A stretch of DNA of 37,457 nucleotides, taken from an uncultured Opitutales bacterium. Its GTDB lineage: Bacteria; Verrucomicrobiota; Verrucomicrobiia; Opitutales; UBA2995. The stretch lies in NCBI GenBank assembly GCA_938075565.1, contig CALJGU010000007.1, positions 1 through 37,457 of the forward strand, given 5' to 3'. Position 1 is the first letter of the stretch. Every line of letters begins with the position of its first letter. Of this stretch, positions 10,106-18,924 are shown piece after piece. The notes beneath the pieces are model-generated. The model ran no database searches. It was given only the letters and a program-made list of their open reading frames with translations, and was not told where the DNA came from. The translations under genes and the position numbers were made by a program.

Positions 10106-12391
10106 GTGTCATTCAACCTTACGAACTGCAGACACAGTCTCTGCAAGAAAAACGTGCACCCTTATTACAAACATTTAATATTACTTTCCAGTTTAACGAT
10201 TCAATCAGCCGTCTTCGCCCAACACGAAGGGCATGACGAAGAGGAGATCATCGATCTCCAACAAGTTAATACCACAGCCAGTCCATTTGCTCTGCGGCAA
10301 GAGGACGTGGTTGTTCCTACCAGTTCAGTTCTAGAGACTGAACTTCGACGTAGCCGACTTTCAACACTCGGATCAAGCCTAGACGGACAACCAGGCATTC
10401 ACAGTTCTAGCTATGCACCCGGTGCCGGCCGTCCCATCATTCGCGGTTTCGATGGAGACCGTATTAGCGTTCTACAAAATGGTACGGAGATTTTTGATGT
10501 TTCGTATTCCAGTGCAGACCACGGTGTGACGTTAGAGCCAATGATGATTCAAAAAGTTGAGATCGTTCGCGGACCTGCCTCATTGCTTTACGGCAACGCT
10601 GCCATAGGTGGTGTCATCAACGTAATCGATAAAACGATGCCTCGGGAAGCCATTGATGGCGTTACTGGTGAGGCAGAGTTCAGATACGGTTCTGTTTCTG
10701 ATGAAAAAGCCGGAGGGCTATCCGTTCAAGGTGGCCAGAACGGATTTGCCTGGAGCCTCAATTACTTCAAAAGAGAAGCGGATGACTATGACATTCCAGG
10801 TTATGCGGAATCGGAATTCCAACGCGAATCGGAAGAGCACGATCACGACGAGCATGAGGATGAGCACGAAGACGAGGAACACGAAGGCGATGAGGACCAT
10901 GAGGACGAACACGAAGACGACCATGGCGATGAACATGAAGAAGAAGTCTTCGGCGTTCTCGAGAACAGCTTTGCGGAATCTGAAATGTTCTCCGTAGGCG
11001 TAGGCTGGTTCAGCGAATCCACTGCATACAGCATTTCTTACAGCCAGTATGATTCATTCTATGGTGTCCCCGGACATTCACATGGTCACGAAGACGAACA
11101 TGATGAGCATGAAGGGGAAGAAGAAGGCGAACATGAAGATGAAGAGCACGAAGAGGGTGAACATGATGAAGATGAGCACGGTGAAGAAGCCGTAGCCATC
11201 GACATGGAAAATCGCCGCACCGCATTTCGTATGGAGTGGCTCAACCTCGGTGGCGTCTTTGAGTCTGCTGAATTGGATGCCAGCTTCGGTGACTATAGAC
11301 ACGTTGAACTAGAAGGAGACGAGATAGGCACCATATTCGAACGCGACGGATTCGACATTCGTCTTTCCGGAATTCATCGGCCAATCGAAGACTGGTCTGG
11401 CGCAGTAGGTTTAGATTTTAAGGATGAGTCTTTCTCAGCCATTGGCGAGGAAGCCTTCATTCCTGCCAACGACAAACAAAATTTCGCTCTATTTCTGGTA
11501 GAAAGAAAAGAAACAACTTGGGGTGCAATCGAACTGGGAGGCCGCATTGAAAATCAAAGCTTTAGTCCCGACGATTCCAGTCTTCCAGATAGAGACGAAA
11601 CGACACTAAACCTGACGACAGGCATCTTGCGCCGCCTTGAAGATAATACCACGTTTGCGGCAAACCTGTCGTTCAATCAGCGGGCACCCAATGCAGCCGA
11701 GCTCTATGCATTCGGCCCCCACGTGGGAACGGGTTCATTCGAAATCGGCAACCTAGACCTGGATGTTGAGCAATCGATCAGTCTCGATGCTTCCTGGAAA
11801 AAATCGATCGGTAATCTCACCGGAGAATTCACGCTCTTTTACTCCGATTTCGACGATTATGTCTTCTTGGAGCACATGGATCATGAGGTATTCGAAGCAC
11901 TGTACCCGGACGAGGATGACGACGGACTCGACATTCTCTTTGCAGAGGCCGCAGACGCCGAGTTCTATGGCTTCGAGCTGGATCTTCGTTTCCACATCAT
12001 CGACACACCTGAGCAACGGTTTCATTTCGACCTGATCATCGACCAAACCCGCGCGACCAACAAATCTGAAAACACCAACCTACCTCGAATCCCTACCCGC
12101 CGCATCGGCGGTCGTCTGGGATACGAGGAAGGGCCGTGGTCTATGGGATTGGGTGCCCGCCATCATGCCAAAGCCAGTCACCTCGCTCCAGAAGAAACAC
12201 CAACTGATAGCTATACGCTTGTATTCGCCGATCTGACCTACCACCTCGATATTGGGGACAGTGCGGTCGAGTTATTCGCGATTGGGCGCAACTTGTCCGA
12301 CGAAGAGGCAAGACCTCATACCTCCTTCGTCAAAGACTTGGTGCCACTTCCTGGTCGAAGCGTCGAGCTAGGAGCTCGCGTGTTCTTCTGA
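10106..12391 (+). CDS. TonB-dependent receptor, ZnuD-like, with two His/Asp/Glu-rich loops
   Basis: A 761-residue outer-membrane receptor. After a signal peptide ('HLILLSSLTIQSAVFAQ') the mature N-terminus begins 'HEGHDEEE'. The plug lies at about residues 55-180 ('LGSSLDGQPGIHSSSYAPG', 'PIIRGFDGDRISVLQNG', 'VEIVRGPASLLYGNAAIGG'). Two very acidic His-rich segments lie at about residues 241-278 and 324-362, predicted to be extracellular loops. ZnuD zinc receptors of Neisseria and Acinetobacter have such loops, so zinc (or a similar divalent metal) is the likely cargo. The barrel ends in aromatic 'ELGARVFF', the usual C-terminal signal. The start is GTG; a second in-frame GTG at 10154 gives a tidier signal peptide. 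A MerC-family gene follows. Confidence 0.88.
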   Translation: MSFNLTNCRHSLCKKNVHPYYKHLILLSSLTIQSAVFAQHEGHDEEEIIDLQQVNTTASPFALRQEDVVVPTSSVLETELRRSRLSTLGSSLDGQPGIHSSSYAPGAGRPIIRGFDGDRISVLQNGTEIFDVSYSSADHGVTLEPMMIQKVEIVRGPASLLYGNAAIGGVINVIDKTMPREAIDGVTGEAEFRYGSVSDEKAGGLSVQGGQNGFAWSLNYFKREADDYDIPGYAESEFQRESEEHDHDEHEDEHEDEEHEGDEDHEDEHEDDHGDEHEEEVFGVLENSFAESEMFSVGVGWFSESTAYSISYSQYDSFYGVPGHSHGHEDEHDEHEGEEEGEHEDEEHEEGEHDEDEHGEEAVAIDMENRRTAFRMEWLNLGGVFESAELDASFGDYRHVELEGDEIGTIFERDGFDIRLSGIHRPIEDWSGAVGLDFKDESFSAIGEEAFIPANDKQNFALFLVERKETTWGAIELGGRIENQSFSPDDSSLPDRDETTLNLTTGILRRLEDNTTFAANLSFNQRAPNAAELYAFGPHVGTGSFEIGNLDLDVEQSISLDASWKKSIGNLTGEFTLFYSDFDDYVFLEHMDHEVFEALYPDEDDDGLDILFAEAADAEFYGFELDLRFHIIDTPEQRFHFDLIIDQTRATNKSENTNLPRIPTRRIGGRLGYEEGPWSMGLGARHHAKASHLAPEETPTDSYTLVFADLTYHLDIGDSAVELFAIGRNLSDEEARPHTSFVKDLVPLPGRSVELGARVFF

Positions 12392-12406
12392 GCCCCTTCT
12401 GTTGGT

Positions 12407-12436
12407 GCAGCGTCAGCCAGCAAAGGCTGACGCTGC
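12407..12436 (+). terminator. Perfect 12-bp hairpin after the receptor gene
   Basis: GCAGCGTCAGCC (12407-12418) pairs perfectly with GGCTGACGCTGC (12425-12436) around AGCAAA. No U-tract follows, so it may be a processing or attenuating hairpin that lowers expression of the downstream merC-like gene rather than a full terminator. Confidence 0.55.
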
Positions 12437-12461
12437 GGCCAATAAACTGAATTTATAAAAT

Positions 12462-12875
12462 ATGATGAGTATCAAGTCTCAATCAATTTTCGACCACCTT
12501 TCCATTGGAGTCTCTGTACTATGCGCAATTCATTGCGCTGTATTGCCAATCTTTCTGGCTATCTTTCCGACAGTAGTCGTATTGCCCTTAGATGATCATG
12601 TATTCCACCAACTGATGATTTGGATTATCCTTCCATCAAGCATCGTGGCGGTCTTTCTGGGTTGTCGTCGTCACAAGGACCGTGGAGTCCTTATCGGTGC
12701 GGGAATCGGTCTATCAGTGCTTGTACTGACAGCTCTGTTCGGGCATGACCAATTGGGTGAAACAGGAGAAAAAATTGCGACCTTTGCGGCGGCAATCGTT
12801 CTAGCAGCAGCCCACTGGCGAAATTTCTCTCTCTGCCGGCTGGATGCCTGTGACTGTTGCGAAGAGCCGACCTAA
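12462..12875 (+). CDS. MerC-domain membrane protein
   Basis: A 137-residue four-helix membrane protein. 'SVLCAIHCAVLPIFLAIFP' carries the Cys-x3-Cys pair in the first helix that marks MerC-family proteins, and the C-terminus 'CRLDACDCCEE' supplies more thiols. MerC itself imports mercuric ion in mer operons; there is no merA, merR or merP here. The position directly after a ZnuD-like receptor suggests that this relative works in zinc or other soft-metal homeostasis across the inner membrane (inference). It converges on the aquaporin gene, 21 bp apart. Confidence 0.8.
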   Translation: MMSIKSQSIFDHLSIGVSVLCAIHCAVLPIFLAIFPTVVVLPLDDHVFHQLMIWIILPSSIVAVFLGCRRHKDRGVLIGAGIGLSVLVLTALFGHDQLGETGEKIATFAAAIVLAAAHWRNFSLCRLDACDCCEEPT

Positions 12876-12896
12876 CAAATTCACACTAAAGGTAAT

Positions 12897-13577
12897 CTAG
12901 GAGTTCGCCTGTTCTTCTGACAGGCCACCACAGCAACCTGTCTCTCGTGTGCAACGACAGCCAATCACGGCTAGGGTTGCGCCGAGAACGGGAGCTGTTA
13001 GGTAAACCCAAAGGTGTTCCAGATGTCCCGACATTACGGCGGGACCCATGGAACGCGCGGGGTTCATCGAAGCACCCGTGATGGGTCCAGCGAACATCGC
13101 TTCTAATCCCACCACTCCGCCAATGGCTATCGCAGCCGTTATGCCCTTTTCCTTTGTTCCGTCTGAGACGCTCAGGATTACATACATCAGGATCCCGGTC
13201 AGAATAACCTCCAGCACAAAGGATTGCCATGCGGTCCCAGCAGGCAGTGTAGCACCCAGATTTCCATGCTCTGGAAACAAGAATTTTAAAACTCCACTCG
13301 CCAAAAAGGCACCTACCAATTGTGCGCCGAGGTAAGGTAATATTTCTTTCCCGTCCAACCGTTTGGCGACAAAGAAGGCGATAGTAACAGCCGGATTGAG
13401 ATGAGCACCCGAGATGTCCCCGACCGCATAGATCATACTCATAACGATCAGTCCGAAGGTAATCGCAACTCCAACATGAGTCACAGTGCCCCCCGATACA
13501 TCATTGATCACAATAGCTCCTGTCCCGGCAAACACCAAACAGAAAGTCCCAAAACACTCCGCGAGTAATTTTTTCAC
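12897..13577 (-). CDS. MIP-family aquaporin, NIP-like pore, Cys-rich tail
   Basis: A 226-residue six-helix channel with both NPA boxes (residues 61-63 and 172-174). 'MFAGPITGASMNPARSMGPA' is the form seen in plant nodulin-26-like channels and their bacterial relatives. By alignment to AqpZ the selectivity filter would be F41, A160, A169, R175 instead of F-H-T-R, a wider pore suited to glycerol-size or metalloid hydroxide solutes rather than strict water. The C-terminus has 'CRCTRETGCC', unusual for aquaporins and able to bind soft metals. Bacterial relatives occur in arsenic operons, and arsC is in this window, so arsenite flux is a fair guess but not shown. Confidence 0.88.
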   Translation of the reverse strand: MKKLLAECFGTFCLVFAGTGAIVINDVSGGTVTHVGVAITFGLIVMSMIYAVGDISGAHLNPAVTIAFFVAKRLDGKEILPYLGAQLVGAFLASGVLKFLFPEHGNLGATLPAGTAWQSFVLEVILTGILMYVILSVSDGTKEKGITAAIAIGGVVGLEAMFAGPITGASMNPARSMGPAVMSGHLEHLWVYLTAPVLGATLAVIGCRCTRETGCCGGLSEEQANS

Positions 13578-13853
13578 AGGGACGGATTAGGGAAGCTTAG
13601 GAAAGATGTCACGCGGAAAGCAGCCCCGCTGCGGTATCATTTTTACAAGCTATTTTTCATCGAGATTTTTTAAAAGGGAGTTACCAAGCGAATCGTGACT
13701 CTTCCGCCTCCGGATTTTTCCCTTAGATAACCTGCCGGAACTGTCGAGGAGCAAGGTATGCAAAAACAATTACTTGAGTTCGCCGAGTAATGCAGATCGG
13801 ATTAATATCCTGCAACGAAGTACGATTAAGATATCATCCCTAGAACTCGGCTA

Positions 13854-14408
13854 ATGGTAAATCAAATGCCTAAACTCACCATAACAGATGCACAGACTGA
13901 CATGCGGAAGGCTTATTACGGGGGTGGCTTCGGCGTATTAGCTTCCGGATCAGCCTGGCTGGTTTCAGGCATCGTCGCGACATTCAACGACCTGTGGCCG
14001 GCAGTCATTGCACTTTACCTCTGCGGCATGTTTATTCACCCAGTTGGAGTATTGCTTTCCAAGTTTGCAGGAAGGCCTGGCAAACATGAAAAAGATAACC
14101 GCCTCGGCCGATTGGCTATCGAGAGTACTTTCATGATGTTCGTCGGGCTATTCATTGCCTTAGCCGTGGCCATGCGCATCCCCAATTGGTTTTTCTCCAT
14201 TATGCTCCTGGTGATCGGGGGCCGCTATTTTATCTTCGAAACGATCTACGGAGATCGGATCTACTGGATCTTTCGCGGTTTACTCAACAGCCCCTTCAAC
14301 AACAAACATGCTCGAAACAATATTCCCTCAAAGTATAGCCCGCATTTCCTACTTAATCAGGCATATCATTTTTTTGATAGGGTCCAACGCGCTGATACCA
14401 TTATATGA
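13854..14408 (+). CDS. DUF7010-like membrane protein, C-terminus probably replaced
   Basis: 184 residues. The first 140 look like a DUF7010-type membrane protein: 'MRKAYYGGGFGVLASGSAWLVSG', 'GMFIHPVGVLLSKFAGRPGKH', 'IESTFMMFVGLFIA', 'MLLVIGGRYFIFETIYGDRIYWIF'. Four hydrophobic helices are visible. After about residue 140 the family normally has further helices, but here the sequence becomes polar and its last 101 bp overlap the next gene in another frame. That suggests a deletion joined a truncated gene to foreign sequence at about 14280. Function unknown. ATG at 13854 (a second in-frame ATG at 13866). Confidence 0.65.
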   Translation: MVNQMPKLTITDAQTDMRKAYYGGGFGVLASGSAWLVSGIVATFNDLWPAVIALYLCGMFIHPVGVLLSKFAGRPGKHEKDNRLGRLAIESTFMMFVGLFIALAVAMRIPNWFFSIMLLVIGGRYFIFETIYGDRIYWIFRGLLNSPFNNKHARNNIPSKYSPHFLLNQAYHFFDRVQRADTII

Positions 14409-14634
14409 TAGTGATCCAGATGCTCCACTTACGACCACTGATGTTTGGTTGCTTATCTTGGGCATAACGGTCGTCACTTACTGGATACTTTATATTGTCA
14501 AACCTCGGTGCAAGAACATGGGAATCAATGCCTGGTATTGCCTTCTAGCCTTGGTGCCTTTGGTCAATTTCCTATTCGCCTTCACCCTACTTTTCATACC
14601 TCCAAAGGTTCAATCATTCAAACTAGAGGATTAG
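14308..14634 (+). CDS. DUF805-like small membrane protein
   Basis: A 108-residue protein with three predicted helices: 'ISYLIRHIIFLIGSNALIPL', 'VWLLILGITVVTYWILYIV' and 'WYCLLALVPLVNFLFAFTLLF'. The loop 'PRCKNMGINAWYCLLALVPLVN' is the pattern of DUF805 proteins (R-C.. ..G...W..ll.liP..n). The function of the family is unknown. It overlaps the 3' end of the previous gene by 101 bp in another reading frame, more than normal translational coupling, consistent with a deletion fusion upstream. Confidence 0.65.
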   Translation: MLETIFPQSIARISYLIRHIIFLIGSNALIPLYDSDPDAPLTTTDVWLLILGITVVTYWILYIVKPRCKNMGINAWYCLLALVPLVNFLFAFTLLFIPPKVQSFKLED

Positions 14635-14692
14635 ATATCTCCATATGTAAGCTTCTTTGGAGCAAAGAACAGGTAATCGCTTTGGAAAATCT

Positions 14693-15709
14693 TTAAGAAA
14701 AATCCAACAGCACCTTCATCGCACCATCTGCTCGGTCAACAAACGTTTCGTAGGCTTCTTGTACCTGATCGAGTTTGAAGGTATGAGTCAGCAAAGGTTT
14801 TACATCGACTACCCCATCAGCAATCAGACGCGAGGCCGCCACAAAGTCCTTCTCGTAAAAAGCACCGACTGAATTGTGTAAGGTGACGTTTTTATAGAAG
14901 AACTTGCCTAGAGGAAAATTATCCACGTGATCGATATCGGTGACACCGAACTGCATGACGTGTCCATCATGTCGCACCAGGTCAATTGCCAGTTCAATCG
15001 ACAGTTCGTGATGCCCAGCTACCTCAATAACGAGATCAGCCCCTTCGCCATCTGTAAGCGTTTCGACGATAGATCGAGGGTCTCTCTCTGAATTATTGAT
15101 ATCTCCGGTCGACCCCATTTGCTCACCCACTCTGAGGCGATAATCGTGTTTATCGATACCGATGATTTGCGCAGCGCCTTCCATCTTCAAAGCCGAGTTC
15201 ATCAGGACTCCCATCGGGCCCTGACCAATGACTGCTACGTTCTTGCCACGAATCTCGGGCAACTTCCGAAAGCCAAATAGAATTGTCCCTAATGGCTGGC
15301 TCATGAGTATTTCCTGTTTGGATACAGGCCCGCTCGGCATGGGGTAAATTCGATCCTCAGGCAAGGTGAGGTATTCGAAGAACCCGTATTGCATGATCGG
15401 CACACCCAGCACAAAATCTCCTACCTTGTATTTCTCTGAAGTGCTCTCCGTAACCGTGCCCACACATTCGTGCAAAGAGAGCCCCGGTGGCAACGGGTAC
15501 AATGACTCTTTCTTGTAATCGATATAGATATCGTTGGTCAAATACTTGGCCACTCTACGCTCGTTGAAGTCGTAGTTAAACATCGGCGAATCGGATCCAC
15601 AAAGGCAGGCATGCTCAACTTTGAAGCGCACTTGGTCTTCCTGCATCTCAGGCAGAGGAACATCGACAATTTCAATTTTTCGTTGAGCAACAATTTGTCC
15701 GGCTTTCAT
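14693..15709 (-). CDS. MDR-family zinc-type alcohol/polyol dehydrogenase
   Basis: A 338-residue medium-chain dehydrogenase starting at the ATG at 15709 (a TTG at 15718 is also open). The catalytic-zinc region is 'HACLCGSDSPMF' with Cys, and 'SLHECVGTV' with the His-Glu pair. The nucleotide-binding motif is 'NVAVIGQGPMGVLMNSALKMEG', then 'IIGIDKHDYRLR' with an Asp selecting NAD. The four-cysteine structural zinc lobe of classical ADH is missing, as in some sorbitol/threonine-type members. It probably oxidises a sugar, polyol or sugar acid in the cytoplasm. It sits 3' of an SMP-30 gene on the same strand, 65 bp apart, so a shared pathway is likely. Confidence 0.85.
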   Translation of the reverse strand: MKAGQIVAQRKIEIVDVPLPEMQEDQVRFKVEHACLCGSDSPMFNYDFNERRVAKYLTNDIYIDYKKESLYPLPPGLSLHECVGTVTESTSEKYKVGDFVLGVPIMQYGFFEYLTLPEDRIYPMPSGPVSKQEILMSQPLGTILFGFRKLPEIRGKNVAVIGQGPMGVLMNSALKMEGAAQIIGIDKHDYRLRVGEQMGSTGDINNSERDPRSIVETLTDGEGADLVIEVAGHHELSIELAIDLVRHDGHVMQFGVTDIDHVDNFPLGKFFYKNVTLHNSVGAFYEKDFVAASRLIADGVVDVKPLLTHTFKLDQVQEAYETFVDRADGAMKVLLDFS

Positions 15710-15774
15710 AGTCAGCAAGAATCACTCAAGCCCAACACGAGTCAATAATCATCCTACCCACTTCCGCAGCTATC

Positions 15775-16698
15775 CTACCGCCCAATCCCGGCCACTTGCA
15801 TATCGAGCTTCATCAGGCGAGTCCCACCGGTGATGTAGAGGGTCTTTCGGTCTTGTCCGCCGAAAGTGACATTCGTCGAGCCGCCCTCGCCCGGCAGGTC
15901 AATCTCACCAAGTAAAGATCCGTCAGGACCATGAATCACTACTTTATCTCTTGTGAGGTAAAGATTGCCGTGCACATCCAATGTCATGCCATCGCACCTG
16001 CCTTCCGCAAAGCGAGTTTTGTTGGTCAGCACTCCTGGGCTCTCGATGTCGTAACGATTGATAAATTCTCCAGCGAAATCAGCTGCATACAGAGTGTTTC
16101 CATCCGCCGTACCGATCAACCCATTGGGTCGCTCATAGTCCGGATCGGCTACAGTAAGTTTTCCGTCTACACTTAGGTAGTAGAGGACCTCCACATCGAG
16201 TTCCATAACTTCACGGGTTCGGTATCGAGGGTCACTGAAGTAGATTCCACCTACAGGATCCACCCAGCAATCGTTGGGTGCATTGAGACGTTTTCCATCC
16301 ACCTTATCTACCAGCACTGTCCGAGTACCGTCCTCAGATATCCGATACAGCTTCCGATCTCTCAGATTACCAGAAACAATGAGTAGCCCGTCGTTATCGA
16401 AGTATAGCCCGTTCGTGCCAATGTCATCGATGAAGACACTTACATCACCATCTTCTGTATAGCGCATGATCTTGTTCACCCTGACATCTGAGAACAAGAG
16501 ACCACTCCCATCCCAAACAGGACCTTCGGTAAAGACGAAGCCTTCAGCCACAATCTCCACCTCCGCACCGGGAGCAATGAGCTCACTAAGCGATTGAGTA
16601 GCTGGCTTAGAACAGGCACTAAGAAGGCAAGCTATCAGGCCTACGACACCTACAGGGATTCGGGGAAAACGGAAAGCGCTCATGACTTCGAGGTTCAT
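15775..16698 (-). CDS. SMP-30/gluconolactonase-family lipoprotein
   Basis: About 307 residues from the ATG at 16698 (other in-frame starts: TTG 16719, ATG 16683). The N-terminus 'VGVVGLIACLLSAC' ends in a lipobox, so it is a lipoprotein. The body is a six-blade SMP-30/gluconolactonase propeller: 'FTEGPVWDGSGLLFSDV', 'NGLYFDNDGLLIVSG', 'LNAPNDCWVDPVGGIYFSDP', 'YERPNGLIGTADGNTLYAAD', 'GRCDGMTLDVHGNLYLT', which hold the metal ligands Glu, Asn and Asp. Members hydrolyse sugar lactones. A PQQ glucose-type dehydrogenase is encoded divergently 75 bp away, which would make the lactone: a sensible oxidase/lactonase pair. Confidence 0.88.
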   Translation of the reverse strand: MNLEVMSAFRFPRIPVGVVGLIACLLSACSKPATQSLSELIAPGAEVEIVAEGFVFTEGPVWDGSGLLFSDVRVNKIMRYTEDGDVSVFIDDIGTNGLYFDNDGLLIVSGNLRDRKLYRISEDGTRTVLVDKVDGKRLNAPNDCWVDPVGGIYFSDPRYRTREVMELDVEVLYYLSVDGKLTVADPDYERPNGLIGTADGNTLYAADFAGEFINRYDIESPGVLTNKTRFAEGRCDGMTLDVHGNLYLTRDKVVIHGPDGSLLGEIDLPGEGGSTNVTFGGQDRKTLYITGGTRLMKLDMQVAGIGR

Positions 16699-16773
16699 TC
16701 TTGCCGGAGGCAGAGTCAATGTCCTTCATAGTAACACCATCTACGAGCATCTACATTAACAAGTCTCAGCTCA

Positions 16774-18924
16774 ATGCTTCCAAAATCCTTTCTAACACCT
16801 TCTGCCATTCTAGGACTCACAATCGTCCTGTTAACTTCCGCCTGCTCCAAACAGAAAGAGAATGTCGACTGGCCGGTCTACCTGGGAGACAGTGCTTCCA
16901 GTCAATCCTCCGATTTAAATCAAATCAATCCTGGCAACGTAGATCAGTTGGAGATTGCCTGGAGCTTCGATGCCCAAGGCGTAGAGGAAGATGGATTCAC
17001 CAACATGCAATGTAATCCGTTGGTCATCAACGGAACCGTATACCTGACAACTGCGAAGTTTAATCTATATGCATTGGACGGCACAACAGGGGAACCCATT
17101 TGGAAGATCGACCCATTTGAAGAGATCAGCAAAAGCCTCCCATCACCCATCGAATCTACAGGAGGCACTCGAGGTATGGCCTACTGGTCTGGCCCGGAAG
17201 GCGATCGCCTTCTTCTTGGTATCGCCAACTACCTTCTGGCGATAAACCCCCAGGATGGATCGCTCATCGAGGGTTTCGGCAATCAAGGACATATTGATCT
17301 TAAAATAGGGCTCGGTCGCGATGTCGACCAGCTACGCTACACCACAAGAACTCCCGGAATTGTTTACCAGGATCTGATCATCATGGGTTCTTCGGTCTCG
17401 GAATCGCTGCCGGCGGCTCCTGGGCACATCCGCGCGTTCAACGTCGTAACCGGTGAACAGGTTTGGCGTTTCAACACCATACCCCAACCAGGGGAATTCG
17501 GCTACGATACCTGGCCGGAGGAAGCCTATAAAGAATTCGGAGGAGCAAATGTCTGGGCAGGTATGACTGTCGATGAGGAACGCGGCCTGGTTTACTGCCC
17601 AACCGGTTCGGCCACATTTGATTACTACGGTGGTGATCGCTTGGGCGACAATCTTTTCTCAAACAGCCTTATCTGCCTAAATGCCCAAACCGGCGAACGC
17701 CTGTGGCATTATCAATTCGTGCGTCATGACCTATTCGACTACGACCTACCCATTCCTCCCAACCTTCTCACCGTAAATCAGAATGGTAAAAACATACCGG
17801 CAGTAGCTCAACTGACCAAACAAGGGTACGTGTTTATCTTTAATCGAGAAACCGGTGAGCCTCTTTTTGAAATAGAAGATATTCCCGTTCCTGCTTCAAC
17901 CATGCCCGGAGAAGTAGCTTCCAAAACTCAACCGCGCCCCACCAAGCCAGCACCCTTCGTTCGAGAGGTGCTTTCTCCAGATCAGCTGAATGATGTCACA
18001 CCTGAATCCAAGGCAGAGATCTTGGCCAAGTATTCCACAATGGATCCTCATGTTCCCTGGACTCCAGGAAGCCTGCACAAGGATAGTATCGTGCATCCTG
18101 GCATGATCGGAGGGGCCGAATGGGGAGGTGCCGCAGCCGATGATAATGGCATTCTATATTTCAACTCCAATGAGAGCTCGGCCATCTTGACCATGATTGA
18201 TGCGACATCTAGCGGCTCACCCGGTGAAGCACTCTACAAACAGAACTGTATTGTTTGTCACGGAGAAGACTTGAGCGGAGGAACAGCCTTCGGCCAAGTC
18301 GTGCCCAGCCTGATTGGAATCGAAAATCGTCAAGACCGAGGAGCTATTGCCAAAGTCATCCAATTTGGTGGAACGACGATGCCAGGCTTTCGCCATTTTT
18401 CCGGAAAGGATGTTTTCGATGTGATCTCGTATATCGCTTCTCCCGGCCAATTAGGTCAACACGCCGAAGACGCAGATGAGGGCACACAGCCAGACAGCGT
18501 GAAATTCATTCACACCGGTAACAACATCTGGACTGAAACCAATGGTTACCCTGCCATCAAACCGCCCTGGGGGAATTTAAATGCGCTGGACCTCAATACC
18601 GGCGAATACCTGTGGCAAATACCGTTTGGTGAATATCCCGAACTCATTGAGAAAGGAATTCCACCTACCGGCCGAGTAAGCTACGGAGGACCCATAGTCA
18701 CTGCCAGTGGCGTTATGTTTATAGCTGCCAGCCTGGATAACCATATGCGCGCCTACGACATGAAAACCGGTGATGAGCTTTGGCGTACGAAACTACCCTA
18801 TGGTGGTTATGCTACACCGTCCACCTACATGGTCGAAGGAAAGCAATACGTCCTTATAGCCTGCGGCGGTGGTCGAGGCTCTCCGACAGGGGATATGTTT
18901 GTCGCATTTGCGCTACCAAACTGA
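16774..18924 (+). CDS. PQQ-dependent dehydrogenase lipoprotein with inserted cytochrome c domain
   Basis: A 716-residue quinoprotein. The N-terminus 'LGLTIVLLTSAC' is a lipoprotein signal. The propeller body matches PQQ alcohol/glucose dehydrogenases: 'WPVYLGDSASSQSSDLNQIN', 'YALDGTTGEPIWKIDP', 'GHIRAFNVVTGEQVWRFNT', 'GGANVWAGMTVDEERGLVY', 'YQFVRHDLFDYDLPIPP'. A cytochrome c domain with 'NCIVCHGEDLSGG' (C492, C495, H496) and an axial Met region 'TTMPGFRH' is inserted before the last blades, which resume at 'WGNLNALDLNTGEYLWQIP'. Electrons would pass within the protein from PQQ to haem. The substrate is probably an aldose or alcohol. The paralogue at 27422 has the same layout. Confidence 0.9.
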   Translation: MLPKSFLTPSAILGLTIVLLTSACSKQKENVDWPVYLGDSASSQSSDLNQINPGNVDQLEIAWSFDAQGVEEDGFTNMQCNPLVINGTVYLTTAKFNLYALDGTTGEPIWKIDPFEEISKSLPSPIESTGGTRGMAYWSGPEGDRLLLGIANYLLAINPQDGSLIEGFGNQGHIDLKIGLGRDVDQLRYTTRTPGIVYQDLIIMGSSVSESLPAAPGHIRAFNVVTGEQVWRFNTIPQPGEFGYDTWPEEAYKEFGGANVWAGMTVDEERGLVYCPTGSATFDYYGGDRLGDNLFSNSLICLNAQTGERLWHYQFVRHDLFDYDLPIPPNLLTVNQNGKNIPAVAQLTKQGYVFIFNRETGEPLFEIEDIPVPASTMPGEVASKTQPRPTKPAPFVREVLSPDQLNDVTPESKAEILAKYSTMDPHVPWTPGSLHKDSIVHPGMIGGAEWGGAAADDNGILYFNSNESSAILTMIDATSSGSPGEALYKQNCIVCHGEDLSGGTAFGQVVPSLIGIENRQDRGAIAKVIQFGGTTMPGFRHFSGKDVFDVISYIASPGQLGQHAEDADEGTQPDSVKFIHTGNNIWTETNGYPAIKPPWGNLNALDLNTGEYLWQIPFGEYPELIEKGIPPTGRVSYGGPIVTASGVMFIAASLDNHMRAYDMKTGDELWRTKLPYGGYATPSTYMVEGKQYVLIACGGGRGSPTGDMFVAFALPN

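Noticed and set aside
10718-11302. Open frames opposite the His/Asp/Glu-rich loops
   Set aside because: The repetitive GAX/CAX codons remove stops on both strands; the products are low-complexity mirrors.
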